Positions 1 to 6,035 of a stretch of 6,947 nt of DNA are shown one piece after another. A program made the position numbers and the translations under genes. This stretch comes from an uncultured Intrasporangium sp. GTDB taxonomy: Bacteria; Actinomycetota; Actinomycetes; Actinomycetales; Dermatophilaceae. The notes beneath the pieces were generated by a model that had not been told where the DNA came from, did not search any database, and saw only the letters and a list, made by a program, of their open reading frames with translations. The DNA is taken from the NCBI GenBank assembly GCA_937873285.1, contig CALMNV010000050.1, positions 1 to 6,947 of the forward strand. The letters run 5' to 3'. Position 1 is the stretch's first letter, and each line of letters opens with the position of its first letter.

Positions 1-222
<222 letters not shown>

Positions 223-1146
223 TCAGGACCAGGGCCCGTAGACCCGCTCCGAGTTGTCCGAGACGGCCCGGCACAGGGAGGGCACGTCGAGGTTGAGGAC
301 GCCGGCCATCATCCGGATCGTCAGCGGCACGAGATAGGAGGCGTTGGTCGCGCCGCGATGCGGTGAGGGCGCGAGGTAGGGCGCGTCGGTCTCGACGAGC
401 ACCCGGTCGAGCGGCACCACGGCGAGCGCGTCGCGCAGGGCCCGGGCGTTCTTGAAGGTCACCGTGCCGGCGAAGGAGAGGTAGTAGCCGCGCTCGACGC
501 ACTCGCGGGCGAGCGGGACGTTGCCCGAGAAGCAGTGCAGCACGGTGCGGTCCGGCGCCCCCTCCTCGGCGAGGATGCGCAGCACGTCGTCATGGGCGTC
601 CCTGTCGTGCACCTGCAGCGCCTTGCCGAGCCGCTTGGCCAGGGCGATGTGCCAGCGGAACGCCTCCTGCTGCAGCGGGATGCCGTCGGGCCCGGTCCGG
701 AAGTAGTCGAGGCCCGTCTCGCCGACGGCCCGGATGCGCCCGTGAGCCGCTGACCGCGCCACCACGGCATACGCCTCGTCCAGCCGTCCGGCAGCCGCCA
801 GTCGGGGCACCTCGTTGGGGTGCAGGGCAACTGCCCCGACGATCTCCGGGTGCCGCTCGACGGCCGCCATCGTGAAGGCGATGCCGTCGAGGTCACAGCC
901 CACCTGGACGAGGCGCGTGACGCCGACGGAGGCCGCCAGCGCCACCGCCTGCTCCACCGGTAGCGGCCGGTCGCCGTCGCGGCTCATGTCGAGGTGCACG
1001 TGGTTGTCCACCACGTCGATCGGCAGCCGATCGGCGGGCGTCGCTGGCAGCCTCGGCGGCCGATCGGCGGGCGTCGCTGGCAGCCTCGGCGGCCGATCGG
1101 CGGGCGTCGCTGGCAGTCCCCGGGCTGCGCTGTCCGACGACGTCAC
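223..1146 (-). CDS. tatD: TatD-family metal-dependent hydrolase (DNase) with a repeat-bearing N-terminus
   Basis: This 307-residue protein is a TatD-like TIM-barrel phosphoesterase; family members are Mg/Zn-dependent 3'-5' exonucleases acting in DNA repair and quality control in the cytoplasm. Metal ligands are all visible: HxH (H49, H51) in [10 protein letters not shown]143 in GETGLDY, H180 in QVHDRD, H204 in HCFSG and D254 in ETDAP. The start is GTG and overlaps the metG stop as GTGA, so translation is probably coupled to metG. The upstream sequence is G-rich without a textbook Shine-Dalgarno. Residues about 11-40 are a Pro/Ala/Arg-rich extension built from three copies of [11 protein letters not shown], encoded by a 33-bp tandem repeat; the catalytic domain begins at about residue 43. 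The proline-rich leader could be an expansion of the short proline-rich N-terminus common in actinobacterial relatives. The family call is secure; the exact start is less so. Confidence 0.93.
   Translation of the reverse strand: MTSSDSAARGLPATPADRPPRLPATPADRPPRLPATPADRLPIDVVDNHVHLDMSRDGDRPLPVEQAVALAASVGVTRLVQVGCDLDGIAFTMAAVERHPEIVGAVALHPNEVPRLAAAGRLDEAYAVVARSAAHGRIRAVGETGLDYFRTGPDGIPLQQEAFRWHIALAKRLGKALQVHDRDAHDDVLRILAEEGAPDRTVLHCFSGNVPLARECVERGYYLSFAGTVTFKNARALRDALAVVPLDRVLVETDAPYLAPSPHRGATNASYLVPLTIRMMAGVLNLDVPSLCRAVSDNSERVYGPWS
1027..1116 (-). repeat. 33-bp tandem repeat, about 2.7 copies, inside the 5' end of tatD
   Basis: Copies begin at 1027, 1060 and 1093. The first two are identical over 33 bp and the third matches for 24 bp before diverging. 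Each unit encodes the 11-residue block [11 protein letters not shown] in tatD, so gain or loss of a unit keeps the reading frame. There are no spacers, which excludes a CRISPR array. The identity of the copies at base level, including third positions, suggests recent slippage or unequal recombination. Confidence 0.95.
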
Positions 1147-3107
1147 GTGCGCCCGCCCCCCGGCACGCCACCTGGCGCCCCGCCACCCTCCTGTCGAGTG
1201 GCCACTTCCGCACGCTCACCGTGACCGCCCTCCTGTCGAGTGGCCACTTCCGCACGCTCACGGTGACCGCCCCCCTGTCGAGTGGCCACTTCCGCACGCT
1301 CATCGACGCCGGACAGGCGAGCGACCTCGTCGGCGACGACCGAAGGGTCGAACTTGGCGAAGACCGGCGTCGGCGTGCCGATCGGCGTGCCGACGACGAC
1401 GGGAGTGCACTCCCACCGCGGCGTGCCGGAATAGTCGCCGGTGATGACGGGGTAGGTCGAGCCGGCCGAGCCGCGGTCAAGGTCGGCCACCTCGTCGAGG
1501 CGCGGCATGGGCATGAAGTCGCCCTGCCCGCCCATGACCCGGTGGACACGGTTGGCGCCGTGGGGCAGGAACGGCGCCGTGAGGGTGTTGATGCCCACGA
1601 CTGCCTGGGCCAGGACATGCAGCACCGTGCCGAGCCGCTCCCGCTCGTCGTCGCCCTTGAGCTTGAACGGCTGGGTGTCCGCGACGTACTTGTTGGCCTC
1701 GCCCACCACCCGCATCACCTCGGTGATGGCCTGCTTGAGGCGCTGGCGCTCGACGAGCTCGCCGACCGCGGCGAAGGCCGCTCGCACCGTCTCGAGCAAC
1801 GCCTGGTCCACCGGCTCGAGCTCGCCGCAGGGTGGGATCTCGCCGAAGCTCTTGGCGATCATCGCGGCGGTCCGGTTGACGAGGTTGCCCCACCCGCCGA
1901 CGAGCTCGGAGTTGTTGCGCTGGACGAACTCGCCCCACGTGAAGTCGCTGTCCTGGCTCTCCGGGCCTGCAGCGCAGATGAAGTAGCGCAGCGCGTCGGG
2001 CCCGTAGCGGTCGAGCACGTCGCGGACGTAGACGACGTGCCCCCGGCTCGTCGAGAACTGCCTGCCCTCCATCGTCATGAACTCGCTGGCGACCACCTCG
2101 GTGGGCAGGTCGAGCTCCCCGTAGCCGCCGGGGCTGCCCCCCTTGGCGCCCTGACCGGCATACGCGAGCAGCTCTGCCGGCCAGATCTGGGCGTGGAAGG
2201 TGATGTTGTCCTTGCCCTGGAAGTAGTAGGAGACGGCGTCGGGGTCGTTCCACCAGGCCCGCCAGCGCTCAGGGTCACCGAGACGGCGGGCCCACTCGAT
2301 CGAGGCCGACAGGTAGCCGACGACGGCGTCGAACCACACGTAGAGCCGCTTGTGCGGGTTGTCGCTCCAGCCGTCGAGCGGCACGGGGATGCCCCAGTCG
2401 ATGTCGCGGGTCATCGGCCGCGGCCGCACGTCCTCGAGGAGGTTCTTGCTGAACTTGATGACGTTGGGCCGCCACGTGCCGGTCGCCTCCCGCCCGTCGA
2501 GCCACTCGCGCAGAGCGTCGGCGAGGGCGGGCAGGTCGAGGAAGAGATGCTCCGTCTGCACGAACTCCGGAGTCTCTCCGTTGATCTTGCTTCGGGGCTC
2601 GATCAGCTCGGTGGGGTCGAGCTGGTTGCCGCAGTTGTCGCACTGGTCCCCCCGAGCCTCGGCGTAGCCACAGATCGGACACGTGCCCTCGATGTAGCGG
2701 TCGGGCAGCGTGCGGCCCGTCGACGGGCTGATCGCCCCGCGCGTCGTCTGCTCGATGAGGTAGCCGTTGGCGTGGCAGACCCGGAAGAGCTCCTGCGCCA
2801 CCGCGTAGTGGTTGCCGGTCGTCGTGCGGGTGAACAGGTCGTAGGAGAGCCCGAGGTCGGCGAGGTCGGTCGCGATGACGCGGTTGTAGCGGTCGGCGAC
2901 CTCCTGCGGCGAGCGCCCCTCCTGCTCGGCGAGCACGAGGATCGGGGTGCCGTGCTCGTCCGTGCCCGAGACCATGAGCACGTCGTGGCCGGCCATGCGC
3001 ATGTAGCGGCTGAAGACGTCGGAGGGCACCCCGAAGCCGGCGACGTGGCCGACGTGCCGGGGCCCGTTCGCGTAGGGCCAGGCGACGGCCGACAGGACTC
3101 TGCGCAT
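1143..3107 (-). CDS. metG: Methionyl-tRNA synthetase with a repetitive C-terminal tail
   Basis: Charges tRNA-Met with methionine in the cytoplasm, using ATP. The chosen ATG gives 654 residues and starts directly with the class I signature: [11 protein letters not shown], where HVGH (18-21) is the HIGH motif. Two CxxC knuckles (C143/C146, C156/C159) form the zinc-binding insertion. The catalytic core continues through [16 protein letters not shown] and [10 protein letters not shown]. The KMSKS-loop position reads QFSTSRG (350-356). The anticodon-binding helical domain includes GWGNLVNR (405-412). The conserved domain ends near residue 600 ([11 protein letters not shown]...). After that comes a tail with three 14-residue units beginning ERAEVATRQ, then a glycine-rich end, encoded by a 42-bp tandem repeat. 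In-frame DNA upstream to 3185 is open but has no homology and runs into a hairpin. The TAGGAT -10 element lies 7 nt before this ATG, which supports a leaderless start. The last 4 bases overlap tatD. Confidence 0.96.
   Translation of the reverse strand: MRRVLSAVAWPYANGPRHVGHVAGFGVPSDVFSRYMRMAGHDVLMVSGTDEHGTPILVLAEQEGRSPQEVADRYNRVIATDLADLGLSYDLFTRTTTGNHYAVAQELFRVCHANGYLIEQTTRGAISPSTGRTLPDRYIEGTCPICGYAEARGDQCDNCGNQLDPTELIEPRSKINGETPEFVQTEHLFLDLPALADALREWLDGREATGTWRPNVIKFSKNLLEDVRPRPMTRDIDWGIPVPLDGWSDNPHKRLYVWFDAVVGYLSASIEWARRLGDPERWRAWWNDPDAVSYYFQGKDNITFHAQIWPAELLAYAGQGAKGGSPGGYGELDLPTEVVASEFMTMEGRQFSTSRGHVVYVRDVLDRYGPDALRYFICAAGPESQDSDFTWGEFVQRNNSELVGGWGNLVNRTAAMIAKSFGEIPPCGELEPVDQALLETVRAAFAAVGELVERQRLKQAITEVMRVVGEANKYVADTQPFKLKGDDERERLGTVLHVLAQAVVGINTLTAPFLPHGANRVHRVMGGQGDFMPMPRLDEVADLDRGSAGSTYPVITGDYSGTPRWECTPVVVGTPIGTPTPVFAKFDPSVVADEVARLSGVDERAEVATRQGGGHRERAEVATRQEGGHGERAEVATRQEGGGAPGGVPGGGRT
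1187..1302 (-). repeat. 42-bp tandem repeat, about 2.8 copies, at the 3' end of metG
   Basis: Cores begin at 1191, 1233 and 1275. Copies 1 and 2 differ at two of 42 positions; copy 3 is identical to them for 28 nt and then diverges. Each core starts CTGTCGAGTGGCCACT on the plus strand and contains the perfect palindrome AGTGGCCACT (1197-1206, 1239-1248, 1281-1290). On the metG strand it encodes 14-residue units starting ERAEVATRQ. The unit length preserves the frame. The sequence is unrelated to the neighbouring 33-bp repeat. Confidence 0.95.
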
Positions 3108-3114
3108 GCCGGCA

Positions 3115-3120
3115 ATCCTA
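3115..3120 (-). promoter_or_regulatory. metG -10 element, probable leaderless promoter
   Basis: On the minus strand TAGGAT is followed by seven bases (TGCCGGC) and then the metG ATG. TAnnnT fits the actinobacterial housekeeping -10, and this spacing puts the transcription start at or next to the A of the ATG. There is no Shine-Dalgarno sequence in the gap, which fits leaderless translation. No good -35 hexamer is seen. The placement downstream of the osmC hairpin means metG does not depend on readthrough from osmC. Confidence 0.65.
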
Positions 3121-3152
3121 GGGTGGGCCCGCCACGTCTCCGGCCAGCTCCC

Positions 3153-3193
3153 GTGGAGGGTTGTGGCCCCCCCCAGCGGCCACAACCCTCCAC
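3153..3193 (-). terminator. Strong hairpin, probable osmC transcription terminator
   Basis: A 16-bp perfect inverted repeat (arms 3153-3168 and 3178-3193) surrounds a 9-nt loop. Read leftwards, it begins 22 nt after the osmC stop and lies upstream of the metG promoter, where an intrinsic terminator would be expected. No U-tract follows the stem. Terminators without U-tracts are often proposed in actinobacteria, so the function is likely but not proven. Confidence 0.7.
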
Positions 3194-3215
3194 AGGTGCA
3201 CCCGAGGGCGTCGGG

Positions 3216-3644
3216 TTAGCCGGTGAAGTGGGCCTCCAGCGTGATCGGCACTGCTGCGAGCGCCTGGCTCACCGGGCAGTCCTTCTTGGCGCCCTCGGCC
3301 GCCTCGGTGAACTGCTCGGCCGTCATGTCGGGGACGGCTCCGGTCACCGTGAGCGCGATGCCCGTGATGCCCGTGCCCGGCTGGAAGGTCACTGTCGCCG
3401 TCGTGTCGATCGAGGTCGGCGGCGTGCCAGCCTGGGCGAGCCCGTGGGACAGCGCCATCGAGAAGCACGTGGAGTGTGCGGCTGCGATGAGCTCCTCGGG
3501 GCTGGTGCGCCCGTTCGGCTGCTCCGCGCGCGAGGGCCACGTCACCTCGAAGCTGCCGAGCCCGGACGAGTCGAGCGTGACCTTTCCGGCGCCCTCCATC
3601 AGGGAGCCCTCCCAGTGGGCGGAAGCGTTGCGGGTGGTGGCCAT
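3216..3644 (-). CDS. osmC: OsmC-type organic hydroperoxide reductase (peroxiredoxin)
   Basis: A 142-residue protein, the normal length for OsmC, with end-to-end resemblance to E. coli OsmC: QAHWEG-like start (SAHWEG, 8-13), the SPEELIAAAHSTCFSMALS block and KKDCPVSQAL. The two redox cysteines are C60 and C123, and the conserved glutamate is in PEEL (E50/E51). The family detoxifies organic and fatty-acid hydroperoxides by a thiol mechanism, usually recharged by lipoylated proteins, in the cytoplasm. The ATG at 3644 is preferred over the upstream in-frame start at 3752: it is where family homology begins and it has a good Shine-Dalgarno (GAGGAG, 3649-3654). There is no obvious -10 element in the 146 bp between it and rsmI, so I cannot say whether it has its own promoter. 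A strong hairpin follows its stop. Close to OsmC rather than Ohr by the HWEG and PVSQ features. Confidence 0.94.
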   Translation of the reverse strand: MATTRNASAHWEGSLMEGAGKVTLDSSGLGSFEVTWPSRAEQPNGRTSPEELIAAAHSTCFSMALSHGLAQAGTPPTSIDTTATVTFQPGTGITGIALTVTGAVPDMTAEQFTEAAEGAKKDCPVSQALAAVPITLEAHFTG

Positions 3645-3648
3645 GGTT

Positions 3649-3654
3649 CTCCTC
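3649..3654 (-). promoter_or_regulatory. osmC ribosome binding site
   Basis: GAGGAG on the minus strand lies four bases before the ATG at 3644, the clearest Shine-Dalgarno sequence in this window. It fixes the osmC start and excludes the longer in-frame extension. It overlaps a perfect 10-bp palindrome, CCTCGCGAGG (3651-3660), which could partly hide it in the transcript or could be chance. Confidence 0.75.
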
Positions 3655-3790
3655 GCGAGGTCGGTGTGATGTGGTCCCGCGCGCTGCCGGGCCGGCGGTC
3701 GTGTCGCGCGCGCTGGCACTGGCAGCCTTACCCAGCGGGGAGGGCGTGGCAACTGGGCGCCCGAGCCGCGGACGCGAGCAGGATGCCGCG

Positions 3791-4618
3791 CTAACGGGTG
3801 ACGGCGGCGTCGTAGAGCGCCTTCTTGGACAGCCCGGTCCGCGCCGCGACGTCCGCGCAGACGTCCTTGAGCCGCTCGCCACCCGCCACCCGCTGCCGTA
3901 TGCCGTCGAGCGCCTCCTCGACGGAGGCCGCCGGCCGCGTGGCGCCGGCCACGACGACGGTGACCTCACCCCGGACGCCCTGCTCCGCCCAGGCCGCCAG
4001 CTCATCGAGCGTGCCACGCCGCACCTCCTCGTAGGTCTTCGTCAGCTCGCGGCACACGGCGGCGCGGCGCTCCCCGCCGAAGGCGCTCACCATCGCGCGC
4101 AGGGTCTCGGCGAGCCGGTGCGGAGCCTCGAAGAACACCATGGTGCGCCGCTCGGCCGCGTCGTCGGCGAGGGCCCGCGCGCGCTCTCCTGCCCTGCGCG
4201 GCAGGAAGCCGTCGAAGCAGAAGCGGTCGACCGGCAGTCCCGACACCGCCAGGGCCATGAGCACGGCGCTCGGCCCGGGGACGCAGGTCACCCGCACGTT
4301 CGCCGCCACCGCGGCGACCACGAGCCGGTAGCCCGGATCCGAGACCGACGGCATTCCGGCGTCGGTGACGACGACGACGCGCTCGCCCGCGAGCAGGCGC
4401 TCCACCAGCTCCGGGGTGCGGCTCGCCTCGTTGTGCTCGTGAAAGCTCAGCACCGTGCCGCGGGGCGTGACCGACAGCTCGCCGAGGAGCCGGCGCAGCC
4501 GCCGGGTGTCCTCCGCCGCCACGACGTCCGCGTCGGCCAGCTCCTGCGCCAGCCGTGGAGCCGCGTCCCGGGGGTCACCGATGGGGGTGGCGGCGAGGAC
4601 GAGGGCTGCGGCACTCAT
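3791..4618 (-). CDS. rsmI: 16S rRNA (cytidine-1402 2'-O)-methyltransferase
   Basis: This 275-residue protein is a tetrapyrrole-methylase-fold enzyme that uses SAM to methylate the 2'-O of C1402 in the 16S rRNA decoding centre. Family motifs appear in order: LAATPIGDPRD (8-18), AAEDTRRLRRLL (34-45), SFHEHNE (58-64), VVTDAGMPSVSDPG (83-96), VPGPSAVLMAL (113-123), FDGFLPRR (135-142), FEAPHRLAETL (163-173) and CRELTKTYEEVRRG (189-202). The C-terminal LSKKALYDA is the small helical RNA-recognition tail typical of RsmI. A GAGGA sequence (4626-4630) lies 7 nt before the ATG. In M. tuberculosis rsmI is adjacent and divergent to pmt; here two extra genes separate them. The stop (TAG) is 146 bp from osmC, with only weak GC-rich stems between them. 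Confidence 0.96.
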   Translation of the reverse strand: MSAAALVLAATPIGDPRDAAPRLAQELADADVVAAEDTRRLRRLLGELSVTPRGTVLSFHEHNEASRTPELVERLLAGERVVVVTDAGMPSVSDPGYRLVVAAVAANVRVTCVPGPSAVLMALAVSGLPVDRFCFDGFLPRRAGERARALADDAAERRTMVFFEAPHRLAETLRAMVSAFGGERRAAVCRELTKTYEEVRRGTLDELAAWAEQGVRGEVTVVVAGATRPAASVEEALDGIRQRVAGGERLKDVCADVAARTGLSKKALYDAAVTR

Positions 4619-4625
4619 GCCCTCA

Positions 4626-4630
4626 TCCTC
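4626..4630 (-). promoter_or_regulatory. rsmI ribosome binding site (candidate)
   Basis: GAGGA on the minus strand with a 7-nt gap to the ATG at 4618. The same bases can be read as GAGGAT, a poor -10, but the Shine-Dalgarno reading is better. The 108 bp between this start and the DUF4177 stop (4619-4726) otherwise shows only GC-rich sequence with possible short stems and no clear promoter. Confidence 0.55.
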
Positions 4631-4726
4631 GCAGCGCGGGCCAGCGGAGCCGGGTGGCGGCGGCGCCGGTGCCGCGCGATGCCCCGGAGCGTCCCTGGTG
4701 GCCGAGGCGTCGTCGGTGCGCCGCCG

Positions 4727-4930
4727 TCAGGGCGCCGGCCGCTCGAAGGTCACCAGCACCCCGTCGACGCCGCCCGGGCCGATCCGGCCCTTGACCTCGA
4801 CGGCGGTGATCGCCTTGAGCTGCCACCCCTTGCCGGCATACTCGTTGAGCGTCTTCTCGAGCTTGTCGGCCGACATCTTGCCGCCGACGAGGCCCTCCCG
4901 CAGCTGCACGACCTTGTACTCGTATGCCAT
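4727..4930 (-). CDS. Small DUF4177-family protein
   Basis: A complete 67-residue protein that resembles the DUF4177 family: a start of the type MAYEYKVVQL, a central helix-like stretch (SADKLEKTLNEYAGKGW, 20-36), then the characteristic G-W-Q-L followed by a beta strand (37-43) and a final strand (VLVTFERP). The family has no established function; it is a compact alpha/beta fold found in many bacteria. There is no signal peptide or membrane segment, so it should be cytoplasmic. It faces the CPBP gene across 73 bp, and the two start regions carry a near-identical inverted element. TAGGGT lies 5 nt before the ATG with no Shine-Dalgarno sequence, suggesting a leaderless or very short-leader message. 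The call rests on pattern recognition of the sequence, so the family is likely but the role unknown. Confidence 0.85.
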   Translation of the reverse strand: MAYEYKVVQLREGLVGGKMSADKLEKTLNEYAGKGWQLKAITAVEVKGRIGPGGVDGVLVTFERPAP

Positions 4931-4935
4931 GGGTC

Positions 4936-4941
4936 ACCCTA
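4936..4941 (-). promoter_or_regulatory. DUF4177 -10 element (candidate)
   Basis: TAGGGT on the minus strand with five bases (GACCC) before the ATG. It matches TAnnnT, but the spacing is two bases shorter than at metG, the CPBP gene and pmt, so the transcription start may lie at or just inside the ATG. No -35 hexamer is recognisable. Confidence 0.45.
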
Positions 4942-4990
4942 ACGCGGCGGCACGCGCCCTGGTCGTTGCCACCATCACATGGCCGCTCCG

Positions 4991-4996
4991 TAGAGT
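4991..4996 (+). promoter_or_regulatory. CPBP gene -10 element, probable leaderless promoter
   Basis: TAGAGT is followed by seven bases (GACCGGC) and the ATG at 5004. A TTGCCA sequence at 4966-4971 resembles a -35, although the 19-bp spacer is long. There is no Shine-Dalgarno between the -10 and the ATG. The geometry predicts transcription starting at the A of the ATG. Confidence 0.6.
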
Positions 4997-5003
4997 GACC
5001 GGC

Positions 5004-5828
5004 ATGCCACGGTATGCCGCGCTGCTCGGTGCGTCCGAGCGTGACCCGGTCGGGGTCGCTGGCGACGCCGACCGGCGGGCGCTGCGGAGGGAGACGCTGC
5101 TCGTCCTCGGCGTCTCGCTCGGCGCCGCGGCGATCCGGGCGGTGCTGCAGATCGTCGACCGGCTGACCAGGCCCGTGCCGCTCGCCGGGCAGACCGCCGC
5201 GATGAACACCGCGGTGACGCCGGACCGGCCTTGGCTGGACCTGGCCTACCAGCTGGCGAACATCGCGCTCGCCCTGGTCCCGGTCCTGCTCGCGCTCCAC
5301 CTGCTCGGACGGCTCGCCTCGCCGGGAGGCAGCCGGTCCCCGACGCGTTTCCTCGGGCTCGACTGGCGTAAGCCGGCCGCAGACCTCGGGTGGGGGCTGG
5401 CGCTGGCCGCGCTGGTCGGCATACCGGGTCTCGGGCTCTATCTGGCGGCCCGGGCGCTCGGCTTCAACACGACGGTCTCAGCGGCCAACCTCACCGACGT
5501 GTGGTGGGCCGTGCCGGTCCTCGTGCTCGCAGCCGTCCAGAACGCGGTGCTCGAGGAGGTGATCATGGTGGGCTACCTCTTCACCCGCTGGCGCCAGATC
5601 GGATGGTCCTGGCCGGTCGTGCTCGGGGTGTCGGCCGTGATCCGAGGGACCTACCACCTCTACCAGGGGTTCGGCGGCTTCGTCGGCAACATCGCGATGG
5701 GCCTCATCCTCGGGCTCGCCTTCCTGCGGCTGCGCCGCGTGGTGCCGCTCGTCGTGTGCCACGCGGCCCTCGACGTGGTCGCGTTCGTCGGCTACACGGT
5801 GCTGCGGGCGCGGGGCGTGTCGTTCTAG
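5004..5828 (+). CDS. CPBP-family intramembrane metalloprotease-like protein
   Basis: A 274-residue polytopic membrane protein of the CPBP (CAAX protease / bacteriocin-processing, Abi) family. Likely membrane segments lie at about 31-52, 79-104, 127-150, 166-190, 203-215, 227-243 and 246-267. The three family motifs are present: the glutamate pair E184-E185 (EEVIMVGYLF), the first histidine in TYHLYQG (H218) and the third-motif histidine in CHAALDV (H253). In the classic EExxxR motif the arginine is replaced by V189, a variant I believe occurs in other actinobacterial members. Relatives cleave or process membrane proteins or peptides, but the substrate cannot be told here. The ATG at 5004 is chosen because the in-frame DNA upstream (to 4455) is antisense to rsmI and DUF4177, and because the -10 lies 7 nt before it. 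It is divergent from DUF4177, and pmt follows after 207 bp. Confidence 0.9.
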   Translation: MPRYAALLGASERDPVGVAGDADRRALRRETLLVLGVSLGAAAIRAVLQIVDRLTRPVPLAGQTAAMNTAVTPDRPWLDLAYQLANIALALVPVLLALHLLGRLASPGGSRSPTRFLGLDWRKPAADLGWGLALAALVGIPGLGLYLAARALGFNTTVSAANLTDVWWAVPVLVLAAVQNAVLEEVIMVGYLFTRWRQIGWSWPVVLGVSAVIRGTYHLYQGFGGFVGNIAMGLILGLAFLRLRRVVPLVVCHAALDVVAFVGYTVLRARGVSF

Positions 5829-6035
5829 CGGCCGGATCGGCTTGCGGCCCGCGAACGGTGCTCGGGCAGCCGACATGTCACCGCCGGGAACGCGCCTCGC
5901 CGCCGCCAGCACATATCGGTGGACCGAAGCGCCGTGGTCGGCGCACCCGGCGCCTCGCGAGGCAGCACGGCATACGGCCGACGTCCGTGCGACGGCGAGG
6001 CAGCCTGCCCCCTCGGCCTGCATACGATGACCCGC
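5829..6035 (+). other. Intergenic DNA between the CPBP gene and pmt
   Basis: I see no gene in these 207 bases. Just after the CPBP stop, GGCCG (5830-5834) can pair with CGGCC (5845-5849) around a 10-nt loop, a weak terminator candidate. One copy of CGGCATAC lies at 5968-5975. The right end carries the pmt -10. Long open frames crossing it on either strand are GC-driven shadows. Confidence 0.5.
6023..6028 (+). promoter_or_regulatory. pmt -10 element, probable leaderless promoter
   Basis: TACGAT is followed by seven bases (GACCCGC) and the ATG at 6036, the same geometry as at metG and the CPBP gene. No Shine-Dalgarno lies in the gap and no clear -35 is seen. It overlaps a GCATAC hexamer (6020-6025). 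Confidence 0.62.

Larger units (their letters stand above)
4932..5000. promoter_or_regulatory. Inverted element shared by the divergent DUF4177 and CPBP starts
   Basis: GGTCACCCT at 4932-4940 and AGAGTGACC at 4992-5000 are inverted copies with one mismatch. Each covers the proposed -10 and the bases just before the start codon of its gene: TAGGGTGACC before DUF4177 and TAGAGTGACC before the CPBP gene. This may be two similar core promoters, or paired sites for one regulator controlling both genes. The sequence does not decide between them. Confidence 0.5.

Noticed and set aside
1027..1302. CRISPR-like array
   Set aside because: Units abut directly with no spacers, the two repeat types differ, and both are translated in frame inside metG and tatD.
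3108..3185. Longer metG start, 26 codons upstream
   Set aside because: The added residues translate the osmC terminator hairpin and do not look like MetG. The class I N-terminus begins at the ATG at 3107, 7 nt after TAGGAT.
3108..3215. T-box or other riboswitch before metG
   Set aside because: The -10 lies 7 nt from the ATG, so there is no leader RNA to hold a riboswitch. The only structure is a simple hairpin upstream of the promoter.
1221..3794. 857-codon open frame on the plus strand
   Set aside because: It runs antisense to metG and osmC, is rich in Arg/Ala/Val/Glu with no family motifs, and crosses the osmC terminator and tandem repeats. High GC in third positions removes stop codons from the opposite strand, so it is a shadow.
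3671..4942. 423-codon open frame on the plus strand
   Set aside because: Antisense to rsmI and DUF4177, both of which have clear family motifs. Low-complexity Arg/Gly/Ala/His composition and no recognisable domain.
4455..5003. N-terminal extension of the CPBP protein by 183 codons
   Set aside because: The extension is antisense to rsmI and DUF4177 and has no homology. The promoter -10 and family-like start both point to the ATG at 5004.
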